Source of the DNA: Sisyra terminalis
Lineage: Eukaryota; Arthropoda; Insecta; Neuroptera; Sisyridae
Reading direction: 5' to 3'
Assembly: GCA_958496175.1 (NCBI GenBank)
Contig: OY292277.1
Location: forward strand, 47,875,050-47,939,049
DNA: 64,000 bases
Shown: one piece after another, positions 14,101 to 26,886 of the stretch
How positions within the stretch are numbered: position 1 is the first letter of the stretch
How the letters are laid out: every line of letters starts with the position of its first letter
The notes under the pieces: model-generated
Seen by the model: only the letters and a program-made list of their open reading frames with translations
Databases searched by the model: none
Told to the model about the DNA's origin: nothing
Program-made: the position numbers and the translations under genes

Positions 14101-14885
14101 GACAAACATGTGGTTCAGATGGTTATACAGAAAAAAGAGCTTATTTCCATTTTTCTGCACAATTTTTATTATTTTTCTTACTGTTAAAACCTTCTGGAAA
14201 GTATAAGAAAGTTTTTTTAAAACTTTCTTACTAATGAAAACTTTCTTACTAATGAAAATGAATTCTTACTAATTAATGAAAATGGCCAACTCGTTCTCAA
14301 GTTATGCCATGACCTACGGAAAATAAGGATTCATTTTTAACATATAAATTGAGCTTTTCTTCACGGTTTTTCTGAGTAAATTTGTCTCTAAATAATAACT
14401 CCCGAATAATAATATATAATTCCAGAAGGGTTAAAAGTATATATTTTGATAGAAGGATTTGTTACCAACAAATGTGCATTAAAATTAAATTATAATTTTT
14501 TATTATATTAAAGGTTCAAAACTTTGTCGATAATGGTTTACACGTAAAAGAAAGATATATACGGTTGAGAGTTCTTTTGTAGAACTATTTAAGATGAACA
14601 TTTCTATTGTACATTACAAACGTGCAACTTTAATAGCTTTTAAAGCGCATTTCAGAGTCGCTTGCAGATGACAGAATTTTTTTTGTACATACTTAACACT
14701 TAAGGTTATAATTTTGACAATTCACACAATACCTTCATGAATTATAGCCTTTATTTAATCGAATGTATAAGCTATATTAATGTAAAGTTTTATTAAAATC
14801 CATTCTGAAGCTTTTGCGTGAAAGAGTAACAAACATCCCTATATCCTTACATACAAACGTTCGCGTTTATAATATTATTAAGGAT
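11110..14885. repeat. Dispersed-repeat territory with retroelement-like ends
   Basis: The start, CTAGTAGTTACCCGTTGCAT, and the end (TCTGAAGCTTTTGCGTGAAA ... ACATACAAACGTTCGCG, 14803-14865) resemble the borders of a widespread arthropod dispersed repeat. 11280-11510 is matched in inverse orientation by 36030-36250. Whether the 3.8 kb between is one element is uncertain; it contains no coding sequence I recognise. An island near 12170-12230 is briefly GC-richer. Confidence 0.4.
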
Positions 14886-16559
14886 TAAAGATACGGAAAA
14901 TCATAAAAACAAGAAGAATTAAACCAAAATTGGTTTCCAAATTTAAATTTTAACTTTCATTCATTGATTTCTATGTTTTGAAATATAATTTAAAAAACAA
15001 TCTTTCGTTATTTTTTATACAATTTTTGTATCTGTTGAACTTTGGTAGAAACTCCAAAATGTGTACCAAATATTTAATTAATCATTTTGAAATATGTCTT
15101 TTCAAATTGACCACAAAAATGTTAAATCTTGATCATGCACAATAGGAAGATTCATACTTAAAAAAATTAATTTTTATTTTTTCACGTTTAACCCCTGAAT
15201 CATCTACTACAAAAAGAGCCGACTTTTGAATTGTACGAAAAAAAGCAAAAAATAGAAATTTTAAAATAGTGATTTATTTAAATTAAATGGCAGTTTTATT
15301 GAAGGTAATACTAAAAAATAACTTTTATAATAAAACATCTTCTTTTACTAAGGTAGAAAGAAAAGAAGAAAAAGCTCATTCAATTATATTTGCCTTATGT
15401 TTACGTTATAGGGTAGTTTATTGTATTCTTTTGTTAACAAAATATTCCGTTAAGCTTTATTGATAAACTCCCATTAAATGGCAGTGAAGTCGAAAATTTT
15501 TAAGGCTTTTGCAATAAAAGAATTCATCGATATTTTGGTTTATGATTGCATTATATTCCAAAGTTACTTTTAGATGTATTTTACGTTCATTTCTTCTTCA
15601 GTGTTAAGATCATTCAACTGATTATTTCAGTAGATACTCGTTTACCAAACAAAGCTTAAACTATCAATTTTATAGAAAGATAACAAAGATGATCCAACAT
15701 CTTTTATATGGTGACTTTGGTAAAAACTTTATTAGTTTTTCCAAACTCCGCAAAGACTTTTGGAGGTCATTTGCAAGATGCATGATGACTTCTGGTACTG
15801 TAAATTAGTATTCTACGTTAACAAGTACTACTAATATGCAGATATTTGTAAAAGCTTCTGCTTTTTTAATGGTGATCTTAAACTAGAGCTTTTGATTCAT
15901 GTATAACTTCCGCTATTTAACGTGTATTCCGCACGGTGTATTCCATCAGGGGCTTTGAATGAGATACCATTTTCAAGAATTCCTCCTTTAAAGCATTAGC
16001 TCATCTAACTATCATTGGTATCATTTGCAGAAAAAGTTGCTTAAGGTGATTATAAATCGCATTTCTTACTTAGTCTTTTAAAACTCTTTTTTATAATTGT
16101 TTATCAAGTATTCTTTCGTAGGTACTTTTTATACTTTTATACTAATTTATACTGATAACCCAATTTATTTTGGTTCTTAAGAAATCCCTTATTTTCCGCA
16201 ATGGTCATTATATTTCGAGTACTTGAGTAAATTATATAAAAAAGAACATTTGACTAAATTATTGAAGTTAAAAACGTGAATTTAATAATTAAAAATAAAC
16301 CATTTTCATCAATACTAGGAGGCATATTATTGCCGATATTTTTCAAAATTTGTAAGTCAGTTCAGCTCATATTTTACTAATTAATTTCTCATTTAATTCT
16401 TATTTTAGTAGATAGAATGATATTACGGAAAGAAACTTAAAAAATAAAAACTTTAAATTAATGAATCTTTTCAATGAACCAATATAATTGGTTTAAGATT
16501 GTGGGGTAGTTATTGTTAACTAAAAGAAAAATAGAATAAAATCCCATTCTTCTTTCACA
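14886..16559. other. No gene seen
   Basis: AT-rich intronic sequence without recognisable elements. Confidence 0.4.
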
Positions 16560-17640
16560 CATTTTAAAATCATTACTACTAAGTAAAATCTTTTTGAAAA
16601 AAATTTATGGTTTTTCACAATCTTTATCTGAAAAAACTTTGTTTAGTTGCATCAAAATTATTCCCTTAAATATTAACTACTTATCCTCTTTTAACATGGC
16701 ATAGATCCCCAAAGGGGACGCAATTGGATCTTTAAGAAACCCTTAATAAACGAGGGTGGATTGAATCTCTTTTCTTTGAGAAAAAAAGTTGATTTTTGTA
16801 CAAGAAAATTGTAATGTAAAATGTTAAATGTAAAGTATATTAAGTGAATGTTTTTTGTAAGAAGATGATTTTAATTATTGCATAAATACAAAGCAAACTA
16901 CAAAATTTAGAAATGAAATAATGAATGATGAGGCTACATTTCATGCAAATAATCTACCAGGTGGATTCTCCTTTAAAAATTTTTTGTTTAACCATTTATA
17001 TTTCTATTAAAGTTTACTTTTTTGATTGCTGGAGGAATAAAAAAAAAATAATTCCTACATTAAAGTTAATAAATTTTGTTTAACTTTGACTAAATTGCAT
17101 AATTTAAGAAACATACGACAAATTACAAATCTCTTTAAATATCTTTTTTATGTTTTTCACCATCTTTATATGGAAAAACTTTGTTTATTTGCATCAAAAT
17201 TGTTCCCTTAAAAATTAACTATTTATCCTCTTTTAACATCACAAAAAATCCCCAAAGTAGACGAAATTGGATCTTTAAGAAACTCGAATAAACAAAGGTG
17301 AATTGAATTATATTTCTTTAAGGAGAAAAGTTGATTTTCATACAAAAAGCCGCAATATCAAATTATTTTGTTCACTGTAGAAATATAAAGGGAAACTTCA
17401 AAATTTAGAAATAAAACATTAAAGGGGGGGCTACATTCAATGCAAATAATCCACAAGGGTGGCTCTTATTTGAAAAGTTTTTGTTTGACCTATTGTATTT
17501 TCTTTAAAATCATATAAAATTTCCTTCTTGAATTGCCGGACAAATAAATCAATTCCAAAATCATAAAATTTAAAGGTAATAAATTTATCTTAACTTTGGC
17601 TAAATTGCATAATTTAACATACAAACAACAAATAACAAAT
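16560..17640. repeat. Tandem duplication, about 543-bp unit
   Basis: TTGCATCAAAATTATTCCCT (16647) and TTGCATCAAAATTGTTCCCT (17190) anchor two copies. Shared landmarks such as CCTCTTTTAACAT, GGATCTTTAAGAAAC and GGGGCTACATT-like blocks follow in the same order in both. The copies are clearly diverged. Confidence 0.7.
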
Positions 17641-18234
17641 CAATGACACTATATAAGATACAATGTACTTAATCATTGATAGAAGGAAATATTTTTCCAC
17701 TCCTTCATTACTAGCTATAGTAAATATTTGAATTTTTATTTCCATTTATCAATTTACTTCCAATTGTACATGATTTGTGTTTCCTGTCTAGAAAAATTCA
17801 TCATTTCCTTTGCCGATTAGAAATATTTGATGAAAATTAATTATCTCGAAAAATTTCAAAGGAATTTAGTTCAAAACTAGTTACAAATATTTGACATTTA
17901 AAAGTTGAAGTCATCCCTTAAAGAACTCGGAAATATTCCTTTGATTTACTATTTTTATAGTGTCTAGTTGCTGCTTTAAAACAGGCAAGGGATGGATTAT
18001 TCTGGTTACCTTTTTTAAATGAAAATTGATTGAAATATCATTAGGAAAATTTTAAGAAGATGATAAGGTTTTCTAATGTTCTATCGAAATTATGATTGTA
18101 TTTGTCTTTTTCTTTGTTTGGTGTTTAAATTTAAAAAAACCAGCCACTTGTTTCTACTTGAAAATATACAAGTTTTTTTACTTAGGCCTCTAAAAAGGCC
18201 TTTCACTTTCAACCAAAAAACGACTCATTCTTAC
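17641..18234 (-). other. 5' end of exex intron 1
   Basis: It begins at the donor (GT at 18233-18234) of the exex exon. A small plus-strand frame at 18076-18318 overlaps the exon antisense and is not supported. Confidence 0.6.
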
Positions 18235-18859
18235 CGGTCAAATCAGGTAAACGCGGATAAAACATTCCCGTTCGGGCCAGCCATTCCAGCTGCATATGAT
18301 GCAATTGTCCGGGATTGATAGTGGTCATCGTGGGTTTCTGATGTGGCCCTAACGGGCTACCATCCAAGGGATGAAACGCTGAAGTTTGGGCGGCCAACAA
18401 ATGAGCAGTCGTCGCCGGTGGATAGCCATAGATTGTTGCACCTCCATTCGCCGGAAAATTATGGTGCATCAATCCGGGTCGAGGGATGAATCTTGTTGGG
18501 GTCTCACTTCCGGGACTAATTGGCGGACTGGACGCACTACTGGATAGTGGACTCGGACTTCGACTGGGACTTCGCGAAACCATTTGTTGCTGAGGACTTC
18601 CGCGACTTAACGTCGGACTTTGCGACTTATTTCGACCGAGCAAAGCGTCAATGCAAAATGAGCCTTTTGTTTGATTCATTGGATTTTCGTTTTGTATTAA
18701 ATTTGTACTGGAATGATTTGTTTCGATCATCAATTGATTTTGGTATGATACTAAATTGGCCGCCGAAGGCGTTCGTGGAATCATTGGTAGATTGTTGCCC
18801 GTAGGACTTGGAGTACCTGGTTCAGATTTCGTTATCATATAGTTCAAAGGACTTGACAT
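18235..18859 (-). CDS. exex: Extra-extra/MNX homeobox transcription factor, first coding exon (partial)
   Basis: This exon encodes residues 1-208 plus one base of the next codon. An ATG at 18857-18859 follows an insect-like AAAACA context and is the first Met of the frame. The frame runs to a consensus donor (CG|GTAAGAATG) whose GT lies at 18233-18234; the readthrough frame then stops at 18209. Residues 68-76 are FCIDALLGR, an Engrailed-homology-1-like (Groucho-binding) motif as in MNX proteins. Residues 79-122 are Ser/Pro-rich. Residues 191-208, LEWLARTGMFYPRLPDLT, resemble the segment just upstream of the homeodomain in insect Exex and vertebrate MNX1. From family knowledge, Exex is a nuclear homeodomain repressor that specifies ventral motor neurons and opposes Even-skipped. 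The homeodomain must lie in a later exon: none was recognised between 1 and 18234, so intron 1 probably exceeds 18 kb. The main uncertainty is family assignment without the homeodomain in view. Confidence 0.75.
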
Positions 18860-19480
18860 TGTTTTTCTTTTCCTTTTTCAAACAAAACACCAACACTTTC
18901 ACTAGGTTCCAAAACAAAACAAAAAAATCAACAATTAAACAAAACAATCACTTGGCTTAAAAAACAGTTGATTGTTGCATAAAATAAAAGCTCTCATCAA
19001 AGCTCTGCCCGTACGCTTAGCACTATTGGCCACTAATGTCAAACTCGAAAGTGCCACTGCTGTAATGACGGTATCAACAACCTGTTTCGTTCAACAACAA
19101 TGTTGATTTGGAACTAACACGAAGATAAGCGTCACAAAATTCGCTATCTATTACAGCACTAACACATTCAAATCATCCAGCCATATATAGATATATAAGT
19201 ACATGTCGATATACATATATTTATAAATAGATAGTACCAATAGTTTCATATGAGATTGTGGAAGAGTGAGGCCAACAATAGCTCGTTATATTTTACGCGT
19301 CACGCTCTTTCTCTCACGCTCTCAACCGTCAAAGAACCCCCATGTAATAGTCGCGTACGATTGGCCGAAAAAGTTTCAACCACGCCCACTACCCCAATTT
19401 CCAAAGCTACCCCAAAGGGTAGCTGTGACTGCTCATTTCAAACAAAAGCTCGCGCTACTATTCAATTATATAAAGATGAA
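18860..19480 (-). promoter_or_regulatory. exex 5' leader and presumed promoter-proximal region
   Basis: Immediately upstream of the exex start, this stretch is less AT-rich than its surroundings and free of recognisable transposons. It contains an A/C-rich leader (about 18860-18980 on the plus strand, many AAACAAAA runs) and a more GC-rich block at 19280-19450. No certain TATA box or initiator was identified. Two overlapping open frames at 19250-19582 show no protein-like composition and were not called. The assignment rests only on position and base composition. Confidence 0.4.
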
Positions 19481-19739
19481 ATTCGCTTGATGAATTCTAT
19501 TTTTTGTTTTTTTTTTAGTTGCTTTTTTGTTTTTTTATTCTCCTATATACAACAGTTCATATCAAGTTGGAGAACGAAATAAAATGAATAAAAAAAGAAA
19601 CAAATGAGTCAAGCTTGTCGTAATTGTCACAATGGAAAAGCAGTTATATTTATTTGCGCCATAAACAAAAAAATTTCCACGAAAAACAACATGTTTGCGT
19701 CAAAATGCCACTGTTGTGTTACTGAGATCCAAAAGCTTA

Positions 19740-20880
19740 AGCTGTTTTCCTCAAATTTGAAATTATAAGCATATAATTTACTGAAATTCCTGAAATTATA
19801 AGCATTAAGTAACAAGAAAATAATCTAATTCCAAGTTTTTGGTGTATCGTACAACTATCAAAACTAAAAGCTCACAACATATAAATATTTAAATGCATAA
19901 AGTGAATAAGAGCTTTAATGATAAAATTGATTTTTTTGTAAATAGTTTCATCTCAAAATTTCTTTCTTTTTGGTTTCTTTAACTTTTTTGCTGACAAAGA
20001 AATTCTACCACTATCCAAAGACTTTTAGTGCTAAATCATTAGTCTTTAACCCAGTTATTATTGTTTAAAGGATTTTATATGGATATAACTAAAGCATTTG
20101 CTTTCTTCAAATTTGAAATTATAAATTTATGATCTACTAAAATTCCTTAAATTATAAACATCAGATAACAAGAAATCAATTGAAATCCAAGTTTTTGGAG
20201 TATCGTACAACTATCAAAGCTAAAAGCTCATAATACATAAATATTTTAGTGTGTATATACTAAATAAAAGCTTTTATGATAAAATTGATTATTTTGGAAT
20301 TAGTTTCTTCTCAAAAAATTTTTCAATTCTTTTGGTTTCTTTAACCCTTTTGCTCACAAAGAAAACTGCCATTATCCAAAGATTTTTAGTGCTAAATCGT
20401 TAGTCCTTATCCTCGTTATTATTGTTTAAAGGATTATATATGGATATAACTAAAGCATTTGCTTTCTCCAAATTTGAAATTATAAATTTATAATTAACTA
20501 AAGCTCTTTAAATTATAATCATTCAATAACAAGGAAAAATATAAATTTCAAGTTTGTGGTGTATCGTTAAATTATCATAGCTAAAAGCTCACATCATATA
20601 AATATTTCAGTGTGTGTATACTGAATAAAAGCTTTAATGATAAAATTGTTTTTTTTTGTAAATAGTTTCTTCTCAAAATTTCTTCCAACGTTTTTTCTTT
20701 TGGTTTCTTTAACATGTTTGATCTTAAAGAAAACTACCATTATCCAAAGATTTTTAGTGCTAAATCATTAGTCCTTATCCCCGTTGTTATTGTTTAAAGG
20801 ATTACATAGGGATATAATTGAAGCATTTGTATGATAAATCTTTGGATAGTGATAGTTTTTTTTAACTAAGTAAATAAGCA
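19740..20880. repeat. Tandem repeat, about 360-bp unit, three copies
   Basis: TATCGTACAACTATCAAA (19845, 20205) and the variant TATCGTTAAATTATCATA (20562) mark three units. Each is followed by AAAAGCTCA, AATAAAAGCTTT-like and GATAAAATTG blocks, and by ATCCAAAGATTTTTAGTGCT. The array lies directly upstream of exex, starting about 900 bp from its start codon. Confidence 0.75.
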
Positions 20881-21599
20881 AGGGTTAACAAAACCAATTG
20901 ACTCAAAAAAAAAAAAATTGATAGAAATTTGAGGCTAAGTTTACTTACATATTTAAGCAATTATTCGATATATGTATACTCAAACAAATGTCTATTGTGA
21001 GCTTTAAGGTTTCTAAAGTATACCATAAACTAAGATTTCAATTTTTTCAATATAAATACTAAATCTGTTCTATGATTGGAAAATAAACGCAATTTAACAT
21101 TATTTCAATTGAAAATTTCAGAAAAAAGCTTTGCTTCAAAAATCTTATATAAATCAAACGCCTTTCTGTTTACTTGTTCGTTTAAAATTCAATCAATGGA
21201 AATCTACCGAATTAATTTTTGAAAACATTTCTTTAGCTTATCGATAAATTATTCAATTCCGTTTTAGTATGAATTTTATCATCGTTAGTAAACCTTGAAA
21301 GTGAGAAATTTTAATTTTACGCAAAAAAGCCTCAAATTTATCGAGCGACAATCTTATATTTCCGTGAACAAAGCTCATAATACTAATAATATAATTTTTG
21401 CCAACAGAAGATTTAATAGGTTTTTTTTTGCACCCAACTTAAAATAAAGACGTTTAATTTTGGTTTGTTTTGAAAGCTAATATAGCAAGGCTTTTATATG
21501 AAAAAGCTCAACTGATTCTACAAAGTAGTTATTGTTTCGTGTTTCTTTACATATGGAGAGCGCAAAGACCAGCATGTTCCTCAGATTTTACTTTTTTCT
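20881..21599. other. No gene seen
   Basis: AT-rich spacer between the tandem array and the mariner relic; part may be mariner 5' sequence too decayed to recognise. Confidence 0.35.
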
Positions 21600-22140
21600 T
21601 TAGAATAGTTAAAATGGAGTTCTATCCTGAAAAAAATTAACCGATATGTATGCAGAAGATCTATTGACAGCACTCCAGTGCTAAAACTAGAACAAAAAAT
21701 TTTGATGTCGAAGATGCACTATGGTCTGGAAGGCCGGTTAAACCTGATAAAACCATAATGAAATCATTAGTTAATACAAACCGGTGAATAACAGCAGGTT
21801 ATATCGGTAAGAAGAAAATTTTATCAAATTCAATTGATTATGACCACTTGAATAGGCTAGGTTTTAACTTCGAAGATCGATGTTGGGTTTCCTATGTTAT
21901 TATGAATGGAATAAACTGCCATACCCATCATATTCTACAGATCTGGACCTTCGGCTTATAATTTGTTATGGTAATTGCAAAATCTTATAGATGGCAAAAC
22001 CTTTACTTCACATTAGGAAGTCAAAAATTCCTCTGAATTAATTTCGGGCTCAAAAAGACTAAAAAATTTTTGGAGTGCAATATTATGCTACTGAAAGATG
22101 GCAAAAGGTATAGAACCATAATGGCTAATGTAAAGTTAGT
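21600..22140 (+). pseudogene. mariner transposase remnant
   Basis: Readable pieces in order are YAEDLLTA (about 21643), FDVEDALWSGRPVKPDK (about 21702-21753), IMKSLVNTNR, a stop, then DHLNRLGF (about 21844), LPYPSYSTDL (about 21917-21946) and ATERWQKV (about 22090). They follow the mariner order: FDVEDAPRSGRP of the helix-turn-helix region, HLKKLG, the YSPDL catalytic block, then ERWQK. The central catalytic segment is deleted and several stops occur. Terminal repeats were not resolved. Confidence 0.75.
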
Positions 22141-23335
22141 TAAAATATTTATTCACTAAACGGAAACTCTGGAAATTGTACTGTCTGAACATCCAAATAG
22201 AATCATAAATTTTTGCGAACCAAATAGCTATAATTTGGTCCTACTATAATTTTAACAACAAGGAATGGAACGTTTTTTCTATGATTTATACTTCAAATTT
22301 TAATTTGGTAAATGTTAAACTACATAATTTTTTAAGTCCACTTTCGTGAATGTACGAAAGAATTGATAAAAACATACCTAAATTACTTCATATGTTCCCA
22401 CAAAGGTCTAAAAAATGACTATGTTTAATATTTATTTTAAACATTCGATAAGTTAAAAGTTAAACAATGAAATTTATTGTTGGATATGATTTTATTTTGT
22501 TATATGAACGACGGTGCAGGAATCGATTTCTTAAGACATAAAAGATATATTTTTAAAAAAACATTTTTGAAAAGGATAAAGAGATACATTTCAACAAATT
22601 TGTTCAAACTTAAGACTAATAAAAAAATAATTCCTGGTCAATACTTAATTGTTAAGCTCTGGATATTCTAAATTTGGGTCCTTAGTTATTCCTGTTTTAG
22701 TTTATTCTGGTAGACTTTTATAAATGTGAGAACTATTATAGATTTAATCAATTACTTATGTTTTTAACCTTTTCTTGGAAAATATATTGCATTTAGTCCC
22801 AGCTTTATAGACTATTCCTGGATCAGTGTTTTTAAATTGAAAACATTATCCATGTTCTTAGAAACACCAATAAATTATTGATTTAATGATAAAGGTTTGA
22901 AATCAATCGAATACTTTTAAAATTGAACTTATTTCAGAACCTCGAAGCTGTATTTGTTTTGCACAAATATTTGTTACAAATTCAAGTATGGGGTTCCAAT
23001 TTGATCCATGAACCAAATCTTTATTTGTAATTTTTTCAAAGTTGACGCCAAATTTTCGGTTGAGGTGAATGTCTCAATATTTAGCAGAAGTAAAAGTTAT
23101 TTTATTCAATTTTTTTTTTAGTTTTATGCCCTATTTGTTGCACTAATGATTGATATTTATATGGTCCTGAAGGCGATGGACGACAACCTGAAGATTCTTT
23201 CAAGGTTGAAGGTATTTAAAACAAAAATAAACTATTGAAATAGTTTTGATACAATTTGGTGGAGAAAAATTTGAATTTCAGGAAAGATTATGGCTTAAAT
23301 AAGAAAATGATTCAGGTTGCTTAAGATATATTGTT
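22141..23335. other. No gene seen
   Basis: AT-rich intergenic sequence; the 64-residue frame at 22477-22671 is unremarkable. Confidence 0.4.
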
Positions 23336-23910
23336 GTAAAAATTCAACTATACCACCAACAATGAAAATCTTTTTATTTCTATTGGTTAAAAGATGATAC
23401 ATTTAATAAATTAGGCCATAATAGATGATAAAATTTAGATCTCAGTTTTCATTAAATAAAAAGACAATTCAGGTTGTTTAAGATCGGTTTTTTTTTATTA
23501 AAAATTTTTTAATATTCAAATTAGCTATGTTTTGTTACGTATCGTAACTTCATCAGGCTTCTTGAATCACAAAAAATGTAAAAGTTTCAATTTAAATTCA
23601 ATAAATTTCTTGAATTTGAAATGACGAATTTATTGAAATGACGAATTTAATAAATTTATTGAATTTAAATTGAAACTATTATATTTTTTGCGATTCAAAA
23701 AGCTTAATAAAGTTACGATACGTAAAAAAATGTATCTTATTTTAATATTTAAAAAAAAACGATCTTAAACAACCTGAATTGTCTTCTTATTTAATAAAAG
23801 CTGAGATCTGAATGTGATAATCTATTATGGCTTATTTTATTAAATGTATCATCTTTTAACCATTAGGAGTGAAAAGATTTTCATTGTTGGTGGGATAGTT
23901 GAATTTTTAC
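23336..23910. mobile_element. Hammerhead-bearing palindromic element, family A, longest and decayed copy
   Basis: The arms end in GTAAAAATTCAACTATACCA and its near-complement, and are centred near 23615. They carry the family signature plus about 100 extra bases at each end that the 39.5 and 48.9 kb copies lack. The left motif (minus strand, 23523-23561) has CTGATGA and stem II, but GAAA is changed to AAAA. The right motif (about 23695-23735) has lost the core (CTTAATA). Both ribozymes are expected to be inactive. An adjacent related fragment lies at about 23300-23330. Confidence 0.65.
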
Positions 23911-24299
23911 TTATATAAATAGAAATAATTTAGTGCTTTCGGAAATATTTTATCAAATTCAGATTTTCATTTTCTAAAACACTTTTAAAATCAAAATACT
24001 CTTTAATTTTTTTTTCTGCTAGCCCTTAAGTAAATTTATAATCATTGATTTTAGATTAAATTTTGACAAAAAGCTGCTCATCTTTTTAACCTTGAAAATT
24101 TTCCTTCATTTCTCCAATTTTTATAAAATCAAAGAATTTGTAATATGGTCAAAGACCTTTTGCAGTATCTTCTAAGCTCAAAACCAACAAATTCGAAGCA
24201 AAACCGAAAATTTCCACCCTTTCAGTGGTCGCCCCACATATTTAATATAAGAAAATAACGAAATAATTTCGTGATTTGTAATCCATTTTGGTTTTCCCT

Positions 24300-24790
24300 T
24301 TAAATGAACGCTTTTTTATAGTTGTGTAATTTTTCCCAACTCATCGTATAAATGGCTAGAAAAAGCTCGCAACAATTTCAAATCGCCCAGATTGAACAGG
24401 ACACATAAATCGAGCTTTCAAGCGCCGAACAAAGATAGCGTTTCGTCGCTCATATTAAGAGATAGCCACATCCATATAAGAGGAATCTTTATTTGGAAAG
24501 CTCCTGTCTTGATCTTGACTAATGAATTAAACATTTTGTCTGTCTGTTTTCTCTGTCTGAACAAGGGTGTTTGTAAAGCTCATGACACGTTCCATCATCC
24601 CCATCCCCACCACCAAATCACCCCCCTCATCCCCACCCTCGGCGACATAAATCATTCGTCTCGTTTTTATATTATTGTAATTGGAAAAAGTAATTATTTA
24701 TATGAACTTGATCGAATCGAAACGAAATGGAACGAATTAGGGGCCCGAAAATATTTAAATAAGGTTGATTTAATTTCTTAAGTGCTTTCG
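24300..24790. other. GC-richer island upstream of exex
   Basis: It includes a C-rich tract (CATCCCCATCCCCACCACCA at 24597) like that of the 2.7 kb island, and no repeat family seen elsewhere. A 129-residue frame (24392-24781) has no recognisable domain. Candidate regulatory DNA. Confidence 0.3.
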
Positions 24791-26886
24791 TTTTATGATT
24801 CCATTTCTTTTATTTTTTCGCCGAAAATACAATTCTGAGCTTTTTTTTTTCTTTCTTTCCTCTTTCTACAGCTTTCGGTTTGGATTTTATTTGTCTAAAT
24901 AACCGAAAATATGGGAATTGGATTTATGATTGTTTTAGTTGGGTATTTCAAATCAAATTTATATGCATGTGTTAGTGTTTTTTACACTTCTGTATTTACA
25001 AACGTCATCATTAATGCACGATCATTTGCAATTATTGCTGTTTAAATTAAATTTCCCACACAAACAATCAATGTGCTAATGCAATTTAATGTTTGCAACA
25101 CTAATATATATCTCTACTTGATAAACATTGATGATTTGCTTTAGCTTTCCGATAATTATTGTCATAAATATAAGAATTAAGTTTAAATGTTTCTAAACTT
25201 AACTTTCAAAGCTTTTCTATCCGAAAATTTTGACGATAAACATATTAAATTATTTTTTTTCTACTTTGCTACTATTGTCTTCTGTCAACTCACCTAACAA
25301 GTAAAAAAAAAATCTATATCTACCGATAATCCTTATCGAATTTAAATTTTCAGTAATTACCTGTAAATTTCTGAGAAATTTTATAATATTATCAGTAATG
25401 TACTCTACAAATTTGACCAATCATCTAAATTTCAAATACTTATGTACCTACCTAAAAAAGATATTTTTTTTTTATTATTTTTTTAAAACTTATCAATTAA
25501 TTTCCACACAGTTCCATTTAAACTCCAATTTCTTATGTAATTATCCTTAAGTATTGCAAAATTAAAAAAAAAAAAAGATACAGTTTTATGAGTCCATCTT
25601 TTAATTTTTAACAAATTTGTATAACTCGATCTTTGTCGCCTAATCTTCATTTTGCGTACAGAAGTCCTTAAAAAATGGCCATATGATAATAAAAATTATC
25701 CTAATTAGTTGATAAACGTTATTATAGATTGGAAATATCACATTATGGAAGAAAATATCTAAGGCAATTAAGAGCAAGTGCAACAAAACATACTTATAAA
25801 AAATTAAAGCTACTTGATGAAAATATTAATAATTAAATGTAAGTAATCTAATCGTTATATACATTAAATGAAATACTAAATTGTTTATAATAGTTTGTAA
25901 GATTAAGATTAAGAAAATATGATTAAATGGAAATTTGAAATTGTATGTTATTTTTGATGATAAAACTTTTGGTTTTCGAATTAAAAAAAAAAAACGATTT
26001 TGTATAAAGAATTATCATTATAATTATTTGATATTTAAGTAATATTTTTCTTCATTGAATGAAGAAATAATTGTTGTAAAATCATATCATTTGAAAGATC
26101 TGTAATACAATAAAGTGTGTAAAGTATATTGAAGATTAAAATGTAATTATGATTTACTTATTTCTACAATCAATGCATTATCTATTTATATTTTATTTTT
26201 TTTTAATATTTTTCGTAAGTATATGCTATCATCTATCATTTAACTATCAATATATTTACACAGCGATAAAGTACATTTAGGATCAAAAATTATACACATT
26301 GACATAATTATGATTTTGGGATAAAACAACCCTTTCTTTCGGAAGTCTATTTCTGAAAATATTTAACTTAAATTTGTTGCAGTTTATAAATTTTCAGTAT
26401 TTGATCGATCCCTATGTTTCAATTTTATCTAATTGGGGTTTCAAAATTCGTACCTTATTTTATCAAGAAATTTAATTCAAAAATATCATTATAATTAAAC
26501 GCATTTGAATATGATGGATCCTTAATTTAATATTAAATTTGGATATGATGGATCTCATTTTTCAATTCGATCATAATTACAGTTGTTTGAAGAAACTATT
26601 CCGTTTTCCTTATACTCCTGAATTTTAACTTTCCAATACTAATTTCTCCTATTTATTTAGTGCATTATCATTTATTCTTTTTCTGGTTTAACATACTTCA
26701 TTCTTCGTTATCCTTTTATATAAATTTATTAATATTTTTTTCTTGGATTTCACTGCCTTGTCATTTTACATTCAGAAATCTAAACAGGGTTAGAGAAATT
26801 AGTGGGCTTAAAAGATTGGAAACTTTTGGAATCTTCTCCACTTAAAAATGTATTTTTTAATTACTGCCCTTTGCGTTAATTATTAC
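24791..26886. other. No gene seen
   Basis: AT-rich intergenic sequence. 25000-25110 holds several ATTAATGCA and CAATTTAATG-like homeodomain-type cores but no defined block. Confidence 0.35.

Noticed and set aside
18520..18804. 94-residue plus-strand frame
   Set aside because: Antisense shadow of the exex exon; the exex frame carries recognisable motifs.
19627..19815. 62-residue minus-strand frame upstream of exex
   Set aside because: AT-driven composition; overlaps the start of the tandem array.
23690..23740. Right-arm hammerhead of the 23.3 kb palindrome
   Set aside because: The core is changed to CTTAATA and the GAAA strand is replaced by an A run, so no ribozyme can be supported there.
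24392..24781. 129-residue open frame in a GC-richer island
   Set aside because: No domain, His/Pro stretch from C-rich DNA, and no convincing splice sites; kept as a possible regulatory block instead.
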